The notes under the pieces were generated by a model that was not told the DNA's origin, searched no databases, and saw nothing but the letters and a program-made list of their open reading frames with translations. Source: an uncultured Flavonifractor sp. (GTDB taxonomy: Bacteria; Bacillota; Clostridia; Oscillospirales; Oscillospiraceae). Taken from it: a stretch of 64,000 nucleotides of DNA. The position numbers and the translations under genes were made by a program. This document shows, in pieces, positions 51,252 through 59,723 of this stretch; positions within the stretch are counted from its first letter, which is position 1, and every line of letters begins with the position of its first letter. The stretch is taken from contig CALWXT010000003.1 of NCBI GenBank assembly GCA_944385575.1, positions 1 to 64,000 of the forward strand, given 5' to 3'.

Positions 51252-52613
51252 ATGGATAAGAAACGGATCAAAGTGCTGGGCGTCATTTTTGTGGCGGCGG
51301 CCTTTCTCATTACCGCCGGGTTTGCGGTGCAGGGGCACCTCCGGGCAGCCCAGTATCGCCGTCTGCTGGACAACGGCTACCGGCACGCTTTCGCAGAGCT
51401 GACCACGGCGGCTGGTGAGCTGGACGTCTCCCTTCAGAAAGCGGCCTACGCCACCTCTCCCGCCCTGTTCTCCGTCCTGTGTGCCCAGACCTACACCAAG
51501 GCTATGGCGGCCCAGTCGGCGCTGGGTGAGCTTCCCTACGGCAACATTGAACTGGAACAGACGGCCGCCTTTCTGGCCAAAACCGGCGACTACGCCCTGG
51601 CACTGGCCGGAGCGGCGGAAACGGGCCAGGTCTGCACCCAGGAGCACCGGGACACGCTCCAGTCTCTCTCTCAGTCAGCAGCGGAGATCTCAGCGGTGCT
51701 GGAACGCATCCAGGCAGATCTCAGTGCAGGCACACTGGAACCGGAGAGCGTAGAGGAAGCACGGGAACGGCTTATCGCCGCAGGCCAGGAGGGCGAACAG
51801 ATGGAAAGTGGTTCCACTTTCCAGACTGCCGAGGCAGATTTTCCCGAGGTACCCTCTCTGATTTATGACGGCCCTTTTTCTGAACACCTGTCCAACCGCT
51901 CCCCACGAATGTTGGAAGGTATGCCTCAGGTAGACGAGCAGACTGCCAAAGAGGCTGCCGCCTCCTTTCTCGGCCTGCGCAGCGATATCTTTACCCTCAC
52001 CTCTTCCGGTGAGGGCGCCCTGCCCACCTACGGTTTTACCGCTCTGGTGGACGGCGGCGAGCTCTATATCGAGGTGACCAAACAGGGCGGTCAGATCCTT
52101 CAGCTGCTCAGCTCTCGCCCGATTGGCGAGCAGGCCCTCACCCGCCGGGAAGGCTATGACGCGGCGGCAGCCTTTTTGTCCCACCGCGGCTTTCAGGATA
52201 TGTACCCCAGCTATGCCATCACGCAGAATGGTCTGCTTACCATTCACTTCGCCGCCCGGCAGGACGGAATCTACTGTTATCCCGATCTGGTAAAGGTCCA
52301 GGTGGCTCTGGACACCGGAGACGTGGTAGGGTTTGAGGCCCATGGCTACCTGATGAATCATGGGGCCCGTGATCTGTCCGCTCCCACTCTATCCGCTGAA
52401 CAGGCGTCTGAACAGGTACCGGACAGTCTGAGCGTCCTGAGCACGCAGCTGGCACTTATCCCTACCGGCGGCGAATATGAAGTGCTCTGTCATGAATTCA
52501 AGTGTCAGAGCGAAAACGGCAGCCACGTGCTGATCTGCGTCAACGCCCAGACCGGAGAGCAGGAGCGCATTCTTCTACTGCTGGAAGAGGAGTCTGGAAC
52601 TTTGGTTATTTGA
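51252..52613 (+). CDS. ypeB: Germination protein YpeB
   Basis: A 453-aa protein with one N-terminal membrane segment (VLGVIFVAAAFLITAGFAV), a helical N-terminal half and C-terminal PepSY-like repeats (TYGFTALVDGGELYIEVTKQ, GVLLS-type strands, CYPDLVKVQVALDTGDVVGF). The order and length match YpeB, which places and protects the cortex-lytic enzyme SleB in spores. No sleB is found beside it. The ATG at 51252 is the start; the region before it belongs to the gltX terminator. Confidence 0.87.
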   Translation: MDKKRIKVLGVIFVAAAFLITAGFAVQGHLRAAQYRRLLDNGYRHAFAELTTAAGELDVSLQKAAYATSPALFSVLCAQTYTKAMAAQSALGELPYGNIELEQTAAFLAKTGDYALALAGAAETGQVCTQEHRDTLQSLSQSAAEISAVLERIQADLSAGTLEPESVEEARERLIAAGQEGEQMESGSTFQTAEADFPEVPSLIYDGPFSEHLSNRSPRMLEGMPQVDEQTAKEAAASFLGLRSDIFTLTSSGEGALPTYGFTALVDGGELYIEVTKQGGQILQLLSSRPIGEQALTRREGYDAAAAFLSHRGFQDMYPSYAITQNGLLTIHFAARQDGIYCYPDLVKVQVALDTGDVVGFEAHGYLMNHGARDLSAPTLSAEQASEQVPDSLSVLSTQLALIPTGGEYEVLCHEFKCQSENGSHVLICVNAQTGEQERILLLLEEESGTLVI

Positions 52614-52618
52614 CAAGT

Positions 52619-52656
52619 AAAAGCCCCTGCCATTCATTAGATGGCAGGGGTTTTTT
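52619..52656. terminator. Terminator between ypeB and cls
   Basis: AAAAGCCCCTGCCAT, a 7-nt loop and ATGGCAGGGG followed by TTTTTT. It stands between convergent genes and can act in both directions. Confidence 0.9.
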
Positions 52657-52659
52657 GAT

Positions 52660-54204
52660 TTACAGAAGCGGACCCATCACCCGCAGGATAGAGCGGAACA
52701 GCCGTCTGACCCAGGAGTGTTCCAAACACTGCGCCAACGTAATGGGCTGGCACTTGATCTGGGTTGACAGGAAGTCCACCTTTACATCCATTACAGTGGG
52801 GTCATGACACAGCCATACCGCATCTTCAAAGTGGAGGAACATACTGCGGTAGTCCATATTGATGGAGCCAACCACCGCATAGATGTCATCCACCACCATG
52901 TTCTTGGCATGGACGAAGCCGGGGGTATATTCAAAGATCCGCACGCCCGCCTCCAGCAGCGGCTCATAATGGGAGCGGGTCAGCTCAAACACCAGAGGCT
53001 TGTCCGGGATATGGGGCGTCATAATGCGCACATCCACCCCAGATTTTGCGGCGTTGCACAGAGCTGTATTCACACTGTCACTGATGATGAGGTAGGGGGT
53101 CATAATATAGACATACCGCTCAGCCTTAGAGATCAGGTTCAGATATACCGTCTCCCCCACCGCCTCATTATCCAGCGGGTTGTCCGTATAGGGCTGGACA
53201 AAGAATCCGCTGCCCAGTGCGGCTTCCGCAGGCAGAGCGGCAGGGCGCAGGGCATCGTAATCCACCTTGACGTCCCGGACGTATTCCCACATGGTAAGGA
53301 ACATCACCGTCATGCTCCAGGCCGCCTCGCCCTTGACCATGATGGCGCTGTCCTTCCAGTGACCAAACCGGGGAAGCTGATTGATATACTCGTCGGCCAG
53401 GTTGATGCCGCCTGTGAAGGCGGTATGGCCGTCGATGATGCAGAATTTCCGGTGGTCCCGGTTATTCATACGAATGGAAATCACCGGCTTGAAGCGGTTG
53501 AAAAAGCAGCAGGGAATGCCGGTCTCCTGTTCAAATTTTTTGGCGTAATTCATGGGCAGGGTGTTCAGGGAACCAACATCATCATAGATCACCCGTACAT
53601 CTACCCCGGCGGCATGCTTTTCCTTCAGGATCTCCACCACAGAATCCCAGAAAATGCCCGGACTAATGATAAAGTATTCCAGGAAAATATACCGCTGCGC
53701 CTTTTTCAGTTCCTCCAGCATGACGGGAAAAACATCGTCACCCAGAGGAAAATAACGGGTATAGGTATTCGTATAGACTGGGCAGCGCGCATACTGCTCC
53801 ACGTACCTGGCCTGATTGACGGCATCCGTCCCAAAACAGGAAAGCACTTCCGCCTTACAGTCTCGTTCCAGCTGTTTGCGCATGGTACGGTCCACACTCT
53901 GCATTTTCCGGCGCTGGTGCGCAGACATGCGGTTCCCGCCGCACAGCAGATAGACCAGCCAGCCAAAAGCCGGGAAAAGCAAAATCGGTATGATCCAGGC
54001 GATCTTATACCCCGGATCGGTCTGGCGGCTGACAATAATCAGCACTGCCAGCACTGAGAGGATCACATAAGCCCAATACAGATAGAAATACGCCCAGGAA
54101 AACAGCAGGGTTGTGGCCAGCAGAGCCAGCGATTGCAGCAGGATCAGCAGACCTACGATCACCCGGCGCTGAAACAGAATGGACGCCAGTTTTTTGATAT
54201 TCAT
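52660..54204 (-). CDS. cls: Cardiolipin synthase (PLD superfamily)
   Basis: A 514-aa membrane enzyme that joins two phosphatidylglycerols. Two N-terminal membrane segments and a PLDc_N region (KIAWIIPILLFPAFGWLVYL) precede two HKD motifs: NNRDHRKFCIIDGHTAFTGG and FVHAKNMVVDDIYAVVGSIN. CTAGGAGG lies before the ATG at 54204; the longer frame overlaps dnaE. It is 10 nt downstream of dnaE. Confidence 0.94.
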   Translation of the reverse strand: MNIKKLASILFQRRVIVGLLILLQSLALLATTLLFSWAYFYLYWAYVILSVLAVLIIVSRQTDPGYKIAWIIPILLFPAFGWLVYLLCGGNRMSAHQRRKMQSVDRTMRKQLERDCKAEVLSCFGTDAVNQARYVEQYARCPVYTNTYTRYFPLGDDVFPVMLEELKKAQRYIFLEYFIISPGIFWDSVVEILKEKHAAGVDVRVIYDDVGSLNTLPMNYAKKFEQETGIPCCFFNRFKPVISIRMNNRDHRKFCIIDGHTAFTGGINLADEYINQLPRFGHWKDSAIMVKGEAAWSMTVMFLTMWEYVRDVKVDYDALRPAALPAEAALGSGFFVQPYTDNPLDNEAVGETVYLNLISKAERYVYIMTPYLIISDSVNTALCNAAKSGVDVRIMTPHIPDKPLVFELTRSHYEPLLEAGVRIFEYTPGFVHAKNMVVDDIYAVVGSINMDYRSMFLHFEDAVWLCHDPTVMDVKVDFLSTQIKCQPITLAQCLEHSWVRRLFRSILRVMGPLL

Positions 54205-54214
54205 GCTCTGCCTC

Positions 54215-57200
54215 CTAGCGGACCGCCACATTTTCCCGGCCCAGCAGTTCTTCCAACTCCTGCACCAGGGCGTCGTGCACCAGGCATGGAGTGCCCAGCA
54301 GCTTGCCGGTGTCCGCACAGCGGATCTTCATCTGTTCCGTACCGGGGAACATGGTCAGAATCAGCTTGATCTTCTCCCATCGGGGATCGGACAGGCTGGG
54401 TATACGGATATACAGGCATTTTGCCCGCTCTCCGCCGCCGGCAGACAGTTTTACCCCGTCTTTTACCTGCTCAAGGGGCATCACGCGGTCGCACATGAGC
54501 TGAGGCGCCTTTTCATCCCGAACAGAGATACGCCCCTCCGCAAGAATGGGCATGTTTTCCTTCAGGTAGGGACCGCACTCCCCCAGTACCCGGGCAAATA
54601 CCAGCATCTCCATGGAGCCGGTATCGTCCTCCACCGTCACATAGGCCATCAGCGTGTTGTTTCGGGTGGTTTTGGTGCGGGCGGCGGTAACCACACCCGC
54701 GATCTTCACCCGCTGCTCGTCCCGGAATCGGGTAGGACCGCCCTCCTGGTCAAAGTCGGTGAGGATGGCCCCAATAGGGGCCGCCTTACACTGCTTGGCC
54801 AGTTCCCGGTACTCATCCATGGGGTGGCCGGACAGGTAAAGACCAGTGGTCTCCTTCTCCATGGTCATCAGTTCCCGGCGGGAGAACTCCGGGATGTTTT
54901 TCAGGTGCAGCTCCGGGGCACTCTGGGGCTCGTCCCCTCCCCCACCAAACAGATCAAACTGCCCTTCCAGGTTCTTGCGCTTGTTCTGGGCGATGGTGTC
55001 CACCAGGGACTCATAGGCGTCCAGCAGCCGGGAACGGTACACCCCCATACTGTCAAAAGCGCCGCATTTGATGAGGTTTTCCAGCACCCGCTTATTCAGG
55101 TCGGCGCTGAACATGCGCTGGCAGAAGTCCGGAAACCCCGTAAAGGCTCCTCCCTTTTCACGTTCTGCCAGTACAGCATTGATAAAGCCACGCCCCACTC
55201 CCTTCACCGCCACCAGGCCAAACCGGATATGGTCGCCCGATACCGTGAAGTCGGCCCCGGACTCGTTGATGTCCGGAGGAAGAAGCTGGATGCCGCACTC
55301 CTTGCACTCAGCGATATACTCCGCTACCTTCTCGCTGGAATCCAGCACCGAGGTGAGGAGGGCCGCCATGTACTCCTTGGTGTAGTGGCACTTGAACCAG
55401 GCCGTGTGATAGGCTACGATGGCGTAGCTCACCGCATGGGCCTTGTTAAAGGCGTACTGGGCAAAGGCCTCGATCTCGTCATAGATATCCTCGGCGATTT
55501 GCTGGGGGATGCCGTTGGCAACGCAGCCCACGATCCCCCGCGACCGATCGCCATGGACGAAGGTCTGCCGCTCCTTTTCGATCTGGGCCTTCTTCTTTTT
55601 GGAGATGGCCCGACGCACCATGTCGGCCTGTCCCATGGTGTACCCCGCCAGGCGGCGGAAGATCTCGATAACCTGCTCCTGATAGACGATACAGCCGTAA
55701 GTCACCGACAGGATGGGCTCCAGCGCCGGATGCTTGTACTTCACCTTGTCTGGGTTGTGCTTGCAAGCGATGAAACGGGGAATGGACTCCATGGGACCCG
55801 GTCGGTAGAGGGCGATGATAGCGGTGATATCCTCGATATTGTGGGGCTTCAGGCCCACACACACGCCGGTCATACCGGCAGACTCCATCTGGAACACGCC
55901 GGAGGTGCGCCCGTCTGAGAGCATTTTGAATACTTCCGGGTCGTTATCCGGGATGTCGGCCAGGGTAAAGCCGGGGCGACTTTTCTGCACCAGCTTTACA
56001 GTATCGTCCAGAATGGTCAGGTTGCGCAGGCCCAGGAAATCCATCTTCAGCAGGCCCAGCTCCTCCAGCGTGGTCATGACATACTGGGTAACCACCGACT
56101 CGTCATTTTTCGCCAGAGGCACATAGTCCATCACCGGACGGCGGGTAATGACCACGCCGGCGGCGTGGGTAGATGCATGGCGGGGCATACCCTCGATGGC
56201 CTTAGCTGTATCAATGAGCGCCTTCACCCGGGTATCGCCCTCATAGAGGTCCCGCAGGGGCTTGGACAGCTTTAAAGCCTCATCCAAGGTGATGTGGAGG
56301 GCACCAGGTCCGCTGGGCACCTGCTTGGCCACCGCATCCACATCGGCATACGGGATATTCAGCGCCCGGCCCACGTCCCGGATGGCACCCCGGGCGGCCA
56401 TAGTACCAAAGGTGACAATCTGGGCCACGTGATCCTCGCCGTACTTGCGCTGAACGTACTCAATGACCTCCTGCCGGCGGCGGATGCAGAAGTCGATGTC
56501 GATATCAGGCATGGTTACCCGCTCTGGGTTCAGGAAGCGTTCGAAGTAAAGGGAGTACTTCATTGGGTCCACGTCGGTGATATCCATGCAATAAGCCACC
56601 ATAGAGCCCGCCGCCGAGCCGCGGCCGGGGCCCACCGGGATGCCGTTGCGCTTGGCATAGCCGATGAAGTCGGACACGATGAGGAAGTAGTCTACAAACC
56701 CCATCTGCCGGATGACCCCCATCTCATAGGCCAATCGCTCCCGGAAGCCTTCCGGGTCATCTGGATAGCGGCGGGCGTAGCCCTCCTGGCAGAGCTTTTC
56801 AAAATAGGCATCTCCGTCGGTATATCCCTCCGGCAGTTTAAATTCCGGCAGGTGGTAAGTGCCGAACTGGAAGTCCATATTGCACAAATCCGCGATTTTC
56901 AGAGTATTGGCCACCGCCTCCGGATATTCCGGGAAGAGGGCGGCCATCTCCTCGGTGGACTTGACATAGAGCTCGCTGGTCTCCATTTTCAGGCGGTTGG
57001 GGTCGTCCACCGTCTTGCCCATCTGGATGCACATAAGGGTGTCCTGCATCTGGGCGTCCTCCCGGCGGAGGTAATGGGCATCGTTGGTCACCACCAGAGG
57101 GATGCCGGTCTCCTGGTGGATGCGGATGAGGCCCTGATTGATGGCAGGGTCGTTGGGCAGGTTGTGGTCCTGAAGCTCCAGATAATAGCCGTCCTCCCCA

Positions 57201-57694
57201 AACAGCTCTCGCATTTCCAGGGCAATAGCCTTGGCCCCGGCATAGTCTCCCGCCAGGATGCGGCGGGGCACCTCTCCCGACTGACAGGCAGACAGCGCAA
57301 TGAGCCCCCCTGCATGCTGCCGCAGCAGCTCCTTGTCAATGCGGGGGCGGATATAAAAGCCCTCGGTGAAGGCGCAGGAGTCCAGGTAACACAGGTTGCG
57401 ATATCCCTCCTCATTGCGGCACAGGAGGATCAGATGGTACATGGCGGCATCCAGTTCATGGACCCGGTCAGTACGGCCCCGGGGAGCCACATACACCTCG
57501 CAGCCAATAATGGGTTTGATTCCTTCGGCCTTGCAGGCCTTATAAAAGTCCACCACACCGTACATCACTCCGTGGTCGGTGATTGCAACGGCAGGCTGGC
57601 CCAGCTCCTTTACCCGCTTTACCAACAGCGGGATGCGGCAGGCACCGTCCAGCAGGGAAAACTCGGTATGGACATGCAGGTGGACAAATGACAT
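54215..57694 (-). CDS. dnaE: DNA polymerase III alpha subunit, DnaE type
   Basis: A 1159-aa polymerase. The N-terminal PHP domain opens FVHLHVHTEFSLLDGACR, the polymerase core contains PDIDIDFCIRRRQEVI (three catalytic Asp region) and GPGRGSAAGSMVAY, and the C-terminal part has an OB fold (VKIAGVVTAARTKTTRNNTL). Firmicutes usually have PolC as main replicase and DnaE as partner, which is the likely case. AAGGAGG precedes the ATG. It shares the operon with murB-rapZ-yvcK-whiA. Confidence 0.97.
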   Translation of the reverse strand: MSFVHLHVHTEFSLLDGACRIPLLVKRVKELGQPAVAITDHGVMYGVVDFYKACKAEGIKPIIGCEVYVAPRGRTDRVHELDAAMYHLILLCRNEEGYRNLCYLDSCAFTEGFYIRPRIDKELLRQHAGGLIALSACQSGEVPRRILAGDYAGAKAIALEMRELFGEDGYYLELQDHNLPNDPAINQGLIRIHQETGIPLVVTNDAHYLRREDAQMQDTLMCIQMGKTVDDPNRLKMETSELYVKSTEEMAALFPEYPEAVANTLKIADLCNMDFQFGTYHLPEFKLPEGYTDGDAYFEKLCQEGYARRYPDDPEGFRERLAYEMGVIRQMGFVDYFLIVSDFIGYAKRNGIPVGPGRGSAAGSMVAYCMDITDVDPMKYSLYFERFLNPERVTMPDIDIDFCIRRRQEVIEYVQRKYGEDHVAQIVTFGTMAARGAIRDVGRALNIPYADVDAVAKQVPSGPGALHITLDEALKLSKPLRDLYEGDTRVKALIDTAKAIEGMPRHASTHAAGVVITRRPVMDYVPLAKNDESVVTQYVMTTLEELGLLKMDFLGLRNLTILDDTVKLVQKSRPGFTLADIPDNDPEVFKMLSDGRTSGVFQMESAGMTGVCVGLKPHNIEDITAIIALYRPGPMESIPRFIACKHNPDKVKYKHPALEPILSVTYGCIVYQEQVIEIFRRLAGYTMGQADMVRRAISKKKKAQIEKERQTFVHGDRSRGIVGCVANGIPQQIAEDIYDEIEAFAQYAFNKAHAVSYAIVAYHTAWFKCHYTKEYMAALLTSVLDSSEKVAEYIAECKECGIQLLPPDINESGADFTVSGDHIRFGLVAVKGVGRGFINAVLAEREKGGAFTGFPDFCQRMFSADLNKRVLENLIKCGAFDSMGVYRSRLLDAYESLVDTIAQNKRKNLEGQFDLFGGGGDEPQSAPELHLKNIPEFSRRELMTMEKETTGLYLSGHPMDEYRELAKQCKAAPIGAILTDFDQEGGPTRFRDEQRVKIAGVVTAARTKTTRNNTLMAYVTVEDDTGSMEMLVFARVLGECGPYLKENMPILAEGRISVRDEKAPQLMCDRVMPLEQVKDGVKLSAGGGERAKCLYIRIPSLSDPRWEKIKLILTMFPGTEQMKIRCADTGKLLGTPCLVHDALVQELEELLGRENVAVR

Positions 57695-57720
57695 AGGTAC
57701 CTCCTTGGGAAAATGGTCTG

Positions 57721-58002
57721 TTACTTTACGACTTCAATGTATTGGCCGCAGCCGGAACAATAGCAGCCCCGCTCCTGCTGAAACAAATAGCAGTAGATGA
57801 TCCCGCGCAGCGGCTCGCCGCAGGCAGGGCAACGCAGCTTTTGATTGCTGACGACCAGGCAGACGCAGTCTGCTGCTGCCAGCACCACCAGCAGCGGGAT
57901 GCTCCAGGATGCCCCACCAGTCAGAAACGGCAGCCATATCGCAATAAGCAGCAAGCATGTAGATATTGCGGGAATCAGAATCCACCTGCGTCTAACATTC
58001 AT
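57721..58002 (-). CDS. Small membrane protein with C-terminal zinc ribbon (copy 2)
   Basis: A 93-aa protein with two hydrophobic segments (IPAISTCLLLIAIWLPFL and WSIPLLVVLAAADCVCLVV), then RCPACGEPLRG and GCYCSGCGQYIEVVK, two Cys pairs forming a zinc ribbon. GGAGGTGAAGTAG before its ATG lies inside the end of the preceding gene. It has the same layout as that gene, so the two are a tandem pair. Function unknown. Confidence 0.75.
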   Translation of the reverse strand: MNVRRRWILIPAISTCLLLIAIWLPFLTGGASWSIPLLVVLAAADCVCLVVSNQKLRCPACGEPLRGIIYCYLFQQERGCYCSGCGQYIEVVK

Positions 58003-58287
58003 CTACTTCACCTCCAGCTTCCGTCCGCACTTGGGACAGGTGAAGGGCACCCCCTCCTGGGCACGCATAGCCTGGTGATAAACGGATTTCTTGCAGAAGG
58101 GGCAGCGCATACCGCGGATGGCCAGCACCAGGCCCACCGCAAAGGCTGCCGCAGCCAGAGCGCCCAGTGCCAGATAGAGCGCCGGACTCAGCTGCAGCGC
58201 CAGGCCCGGGATCAGCAGCACAATGGCCGCCCCGCAGCAGCCGAAAAATACCTTTTTCCAGATCTGGTCCACTGTGCCTTTTTCCAT
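58003..58287 (-). CDS. Small membrane protein with C-terminal zinc ribbon (copy 1)
   Basis: A 94-aa protein with two hydrophobic segments (FGCCGAAIVLLIPGLALQL and LGALAAAAFAVGLVLAI), then MRCPFCKKSVYHQ and FTCPKCGRKLEVK. It matches its downstream neighbour in length, membrane topology and ribbon position, down to the closing EV-K. The stop codon TAG directly precedes the ATG of copy 2. Confidence 0.75.
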   Translation of the reverse strand: MEKGTVDQIWKKVFFGCCGAAIVLLIPGLALQLSPALYLALGALAAAAFAVGLVLAIRGMRCPFCKKSVYHQAMRAQEGVPFTCPKCGRKLEVK

Positions 58288-58329
58288 AAAAGCGCCCTTC
58301 TTTCTCTCTAAATGACATGAGGTGTATTT

Positions 58330-58560
58330 TTACAGATACCGTTTAGGGATCGGCAGCTGCTCCAAAAACCGCATAGCACGGCGCAGTTCCTCAGGTGGAC
58401 CCCAGCCCACCGGGACAGTCAGCAAGACCTTTCCCTTGCGGCGAAGGGATATGGCAGTCCGGCTGAGGCCACCTCCACCTCTCCCCATGACCGTGGTCCA
58501 ACTGCGGCGAAGCAGGACCTCTGATCCCTCGTAAGAATAGCGATACACTGTAAAGGCAGT
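58330..58560 (-). pseudogene. Downstream half of a frame interrupted by a stop (72-76 codons)
   Basis: This stretch continues in exactly the reading frame of the gene at 58561-58788, after a single TAA (58563-58561). Read through, it starts TAFTVYRYSYEGSEVLLRR and ends FLEQLPIPKRYL. The first possible start codon, GTG at 58548, has no ribosome-binding site. The YRYSYEG start resembles the first strand of a small beta domain that would normally follow the upstream membrane hairpin. It is most simply the severed C-terminal half of one protein; a sequencing error or stop-codon readthrough are alternatives. Confidence 0.55.
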
Positions 58561-58788
58561 TTACTCTACAGCCTGTTCAGGCTCAAAGCGAATCTCATGC
58601 CTGCCGCTCAAAACGTAGCGCAAGACAAGCGCCGCCAGCATACACAGCACCAGGCAGCAAAGACCCAGCTTTGACAGAACAACGGCGGCAATCAGCACCA
58701 CCAGCAGAAAAAATCCCGGCAGCAGGAGCCTCAGCATCCGTCCTTCAGCAGATGGCCGGAGGATAATCAGGCCATCTCGTTGCGTCAT
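58561..58788 (-). CDS. Small membrane protein after whiA (possibly truncated by a nonsense codon)
   Basis: A 75-aa protein with a two-segment membrane hairpin (LLLPGFFLLVVLIAAVVL and LCCLVLCMLAALVLRYVL) ending RHEIRFEPEQAVE. AGAGGG stands 8 nt before the ATG, 4 nt past the whiA stop, so translation is expected. The frame resumes directly after the TAA, so the original protein was probably about 152 aa. Confidence 0.65.
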   Translation of the reverse strand: MTQRDGLIILRPSAEGRMLRLLLPGFFLLVVLIAAVVLSKLGLCCLVLCMLAALVLRYVLSGRHEIRFEPEQAVE

Positions 58789-58792
58789 TTCG

Positions 58793-59686
58793 CTATCCCT
58801 CTGCCAAGGACATCAGCTTGCGCAGGCGGTGGTTGAAGGCCGACTTACTCACCGGCGGATCGCACAACTCCGCCAGCTGAGTGAGAGTCAGCTCAGGATG
58901 GGCCATCCGCAGATCCACCGCCTCCTTCAGTTTGTCGGGCAGGTCTTCCAGCATCCCTCTCTCCTCCAAACGATAGATGGCCTCAATCTGGCTCTGAGCA
59001 GCCTCAACCGCCTTGTCCAAATTGGCGGCGTCGCAGTTCACCCGGCGGTTGATGCTTCCCCGCAAGTCCTTTTCCGCCTTGGCATTCATCAGCTCCATGG
59101 CGGCCACAGGGGCGCCGATGGAGGTAAGAAAGTCCTCAATGGCCTCACTCTGCTTAAAATATGTGATGTAATTAGCCTTGCGGCGGCTCTCCTTGGGACT
59201 AAAGCCTGCCTCCTGCATCAGTGCCTGCAGCTCCCGGCTGACGCTGAGATGGGGGGTGGCCAGCTCCAGATGGTAGCGCTTGGAAGGGTCAGTCACCGAT
59301 CCGCCTGCCAGAAAGGCACCCCGCAGGAAGGCGGTCCGGCAATGGTCCTCCTCCAGCACGGCAAAGTTGATATGATGAGCCAGAGATTCGGCCGGATGGT
59401 AGCCGAAGGCATCCCCCAGTACGGACAGCTTGTCCGCCGCCGTCAGAGAAAAGATCAGCTTGCCAGCCCCCTCCTCCGGCACCCGGTCGAACTGCATCTG
59501 AAAGGCCTTTTTGAACAGGGCGGGCAACCGGGCGGCAAAATCAGCGGACTCAGTGGTAATGCGCACCTGGCGGGCATCAAACTGCCCGCAGTAGAGCAGC
59601 ACCCCGTAGGCTTCCGCCTGAGCGCAGCAGCGCCGGGACAAAGCTGTCCGGCACAGTTCTGCCTTTACGTCAGATGAAAAGGACAT
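58793..59686 (-). CDS. whiA: DNA-binding protein WhiA
   Basis: A 297-aa protein with an N-terminal LAGLIDADG-like fold (RTAFLRGAFLAGGSVTDPSK) and a C-terminal helix-turn-helix (LTLTQLAELCDPPVSKSAFN HRLRKL, with the break only for length). WhiA influences division and sporulation genes in Gram-positives. The ATG at 59686 follows GGAGGG; the frame further upstream overlaps yvcK. It completes the conserved rapZ-yvcK-whiA trio. Confidence 0.95.
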   Translation of the reverse strand: MSFSSDVKAELCRTALSRRCCAQAEAYGVLLYCGQFDARQVRITTESADFAARLPALFKKAFQMQFDRVPEEGAGKLIFSLTAADKLSVLGDAFGYHPAESLAHHINFAVLEEDHCRTAFLRGAFLAGGSVTDPSKRYHLELATPHLSVSRELQALMQEAGFSPKESRRKANYITYFKQSEAIEDFLTSIGAPVAAMELMNAKAEKDLRGSINRRVNCDAANLDKAVEAAQSQIEAIYRLEERGMLEDLPDKLKEAVDLRMAHPELTLTQLAELCDPPVSKSAFNHRLRKLMSLAEG

Positions 59687-59723
59687 GCGATCCCTCCATG
59701 CCGGCGGCAGCGCCCCGGCAGAT

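Noticed and set aside
49569..51647. A 692-codon minus-strand frame opposite gltX and the start of ypeB
   Set aside because: gltX on the plus strand has HIGH and KMSKS motifs; the opposite frame also crosses a terminator and has a composition of a shadow frame.
54179..55918. A 579-codon plus-strand frame opposite dnaE
   Set aside because: dnaE is unambiguous; the frame is antisense noise from GC-rich third positions.
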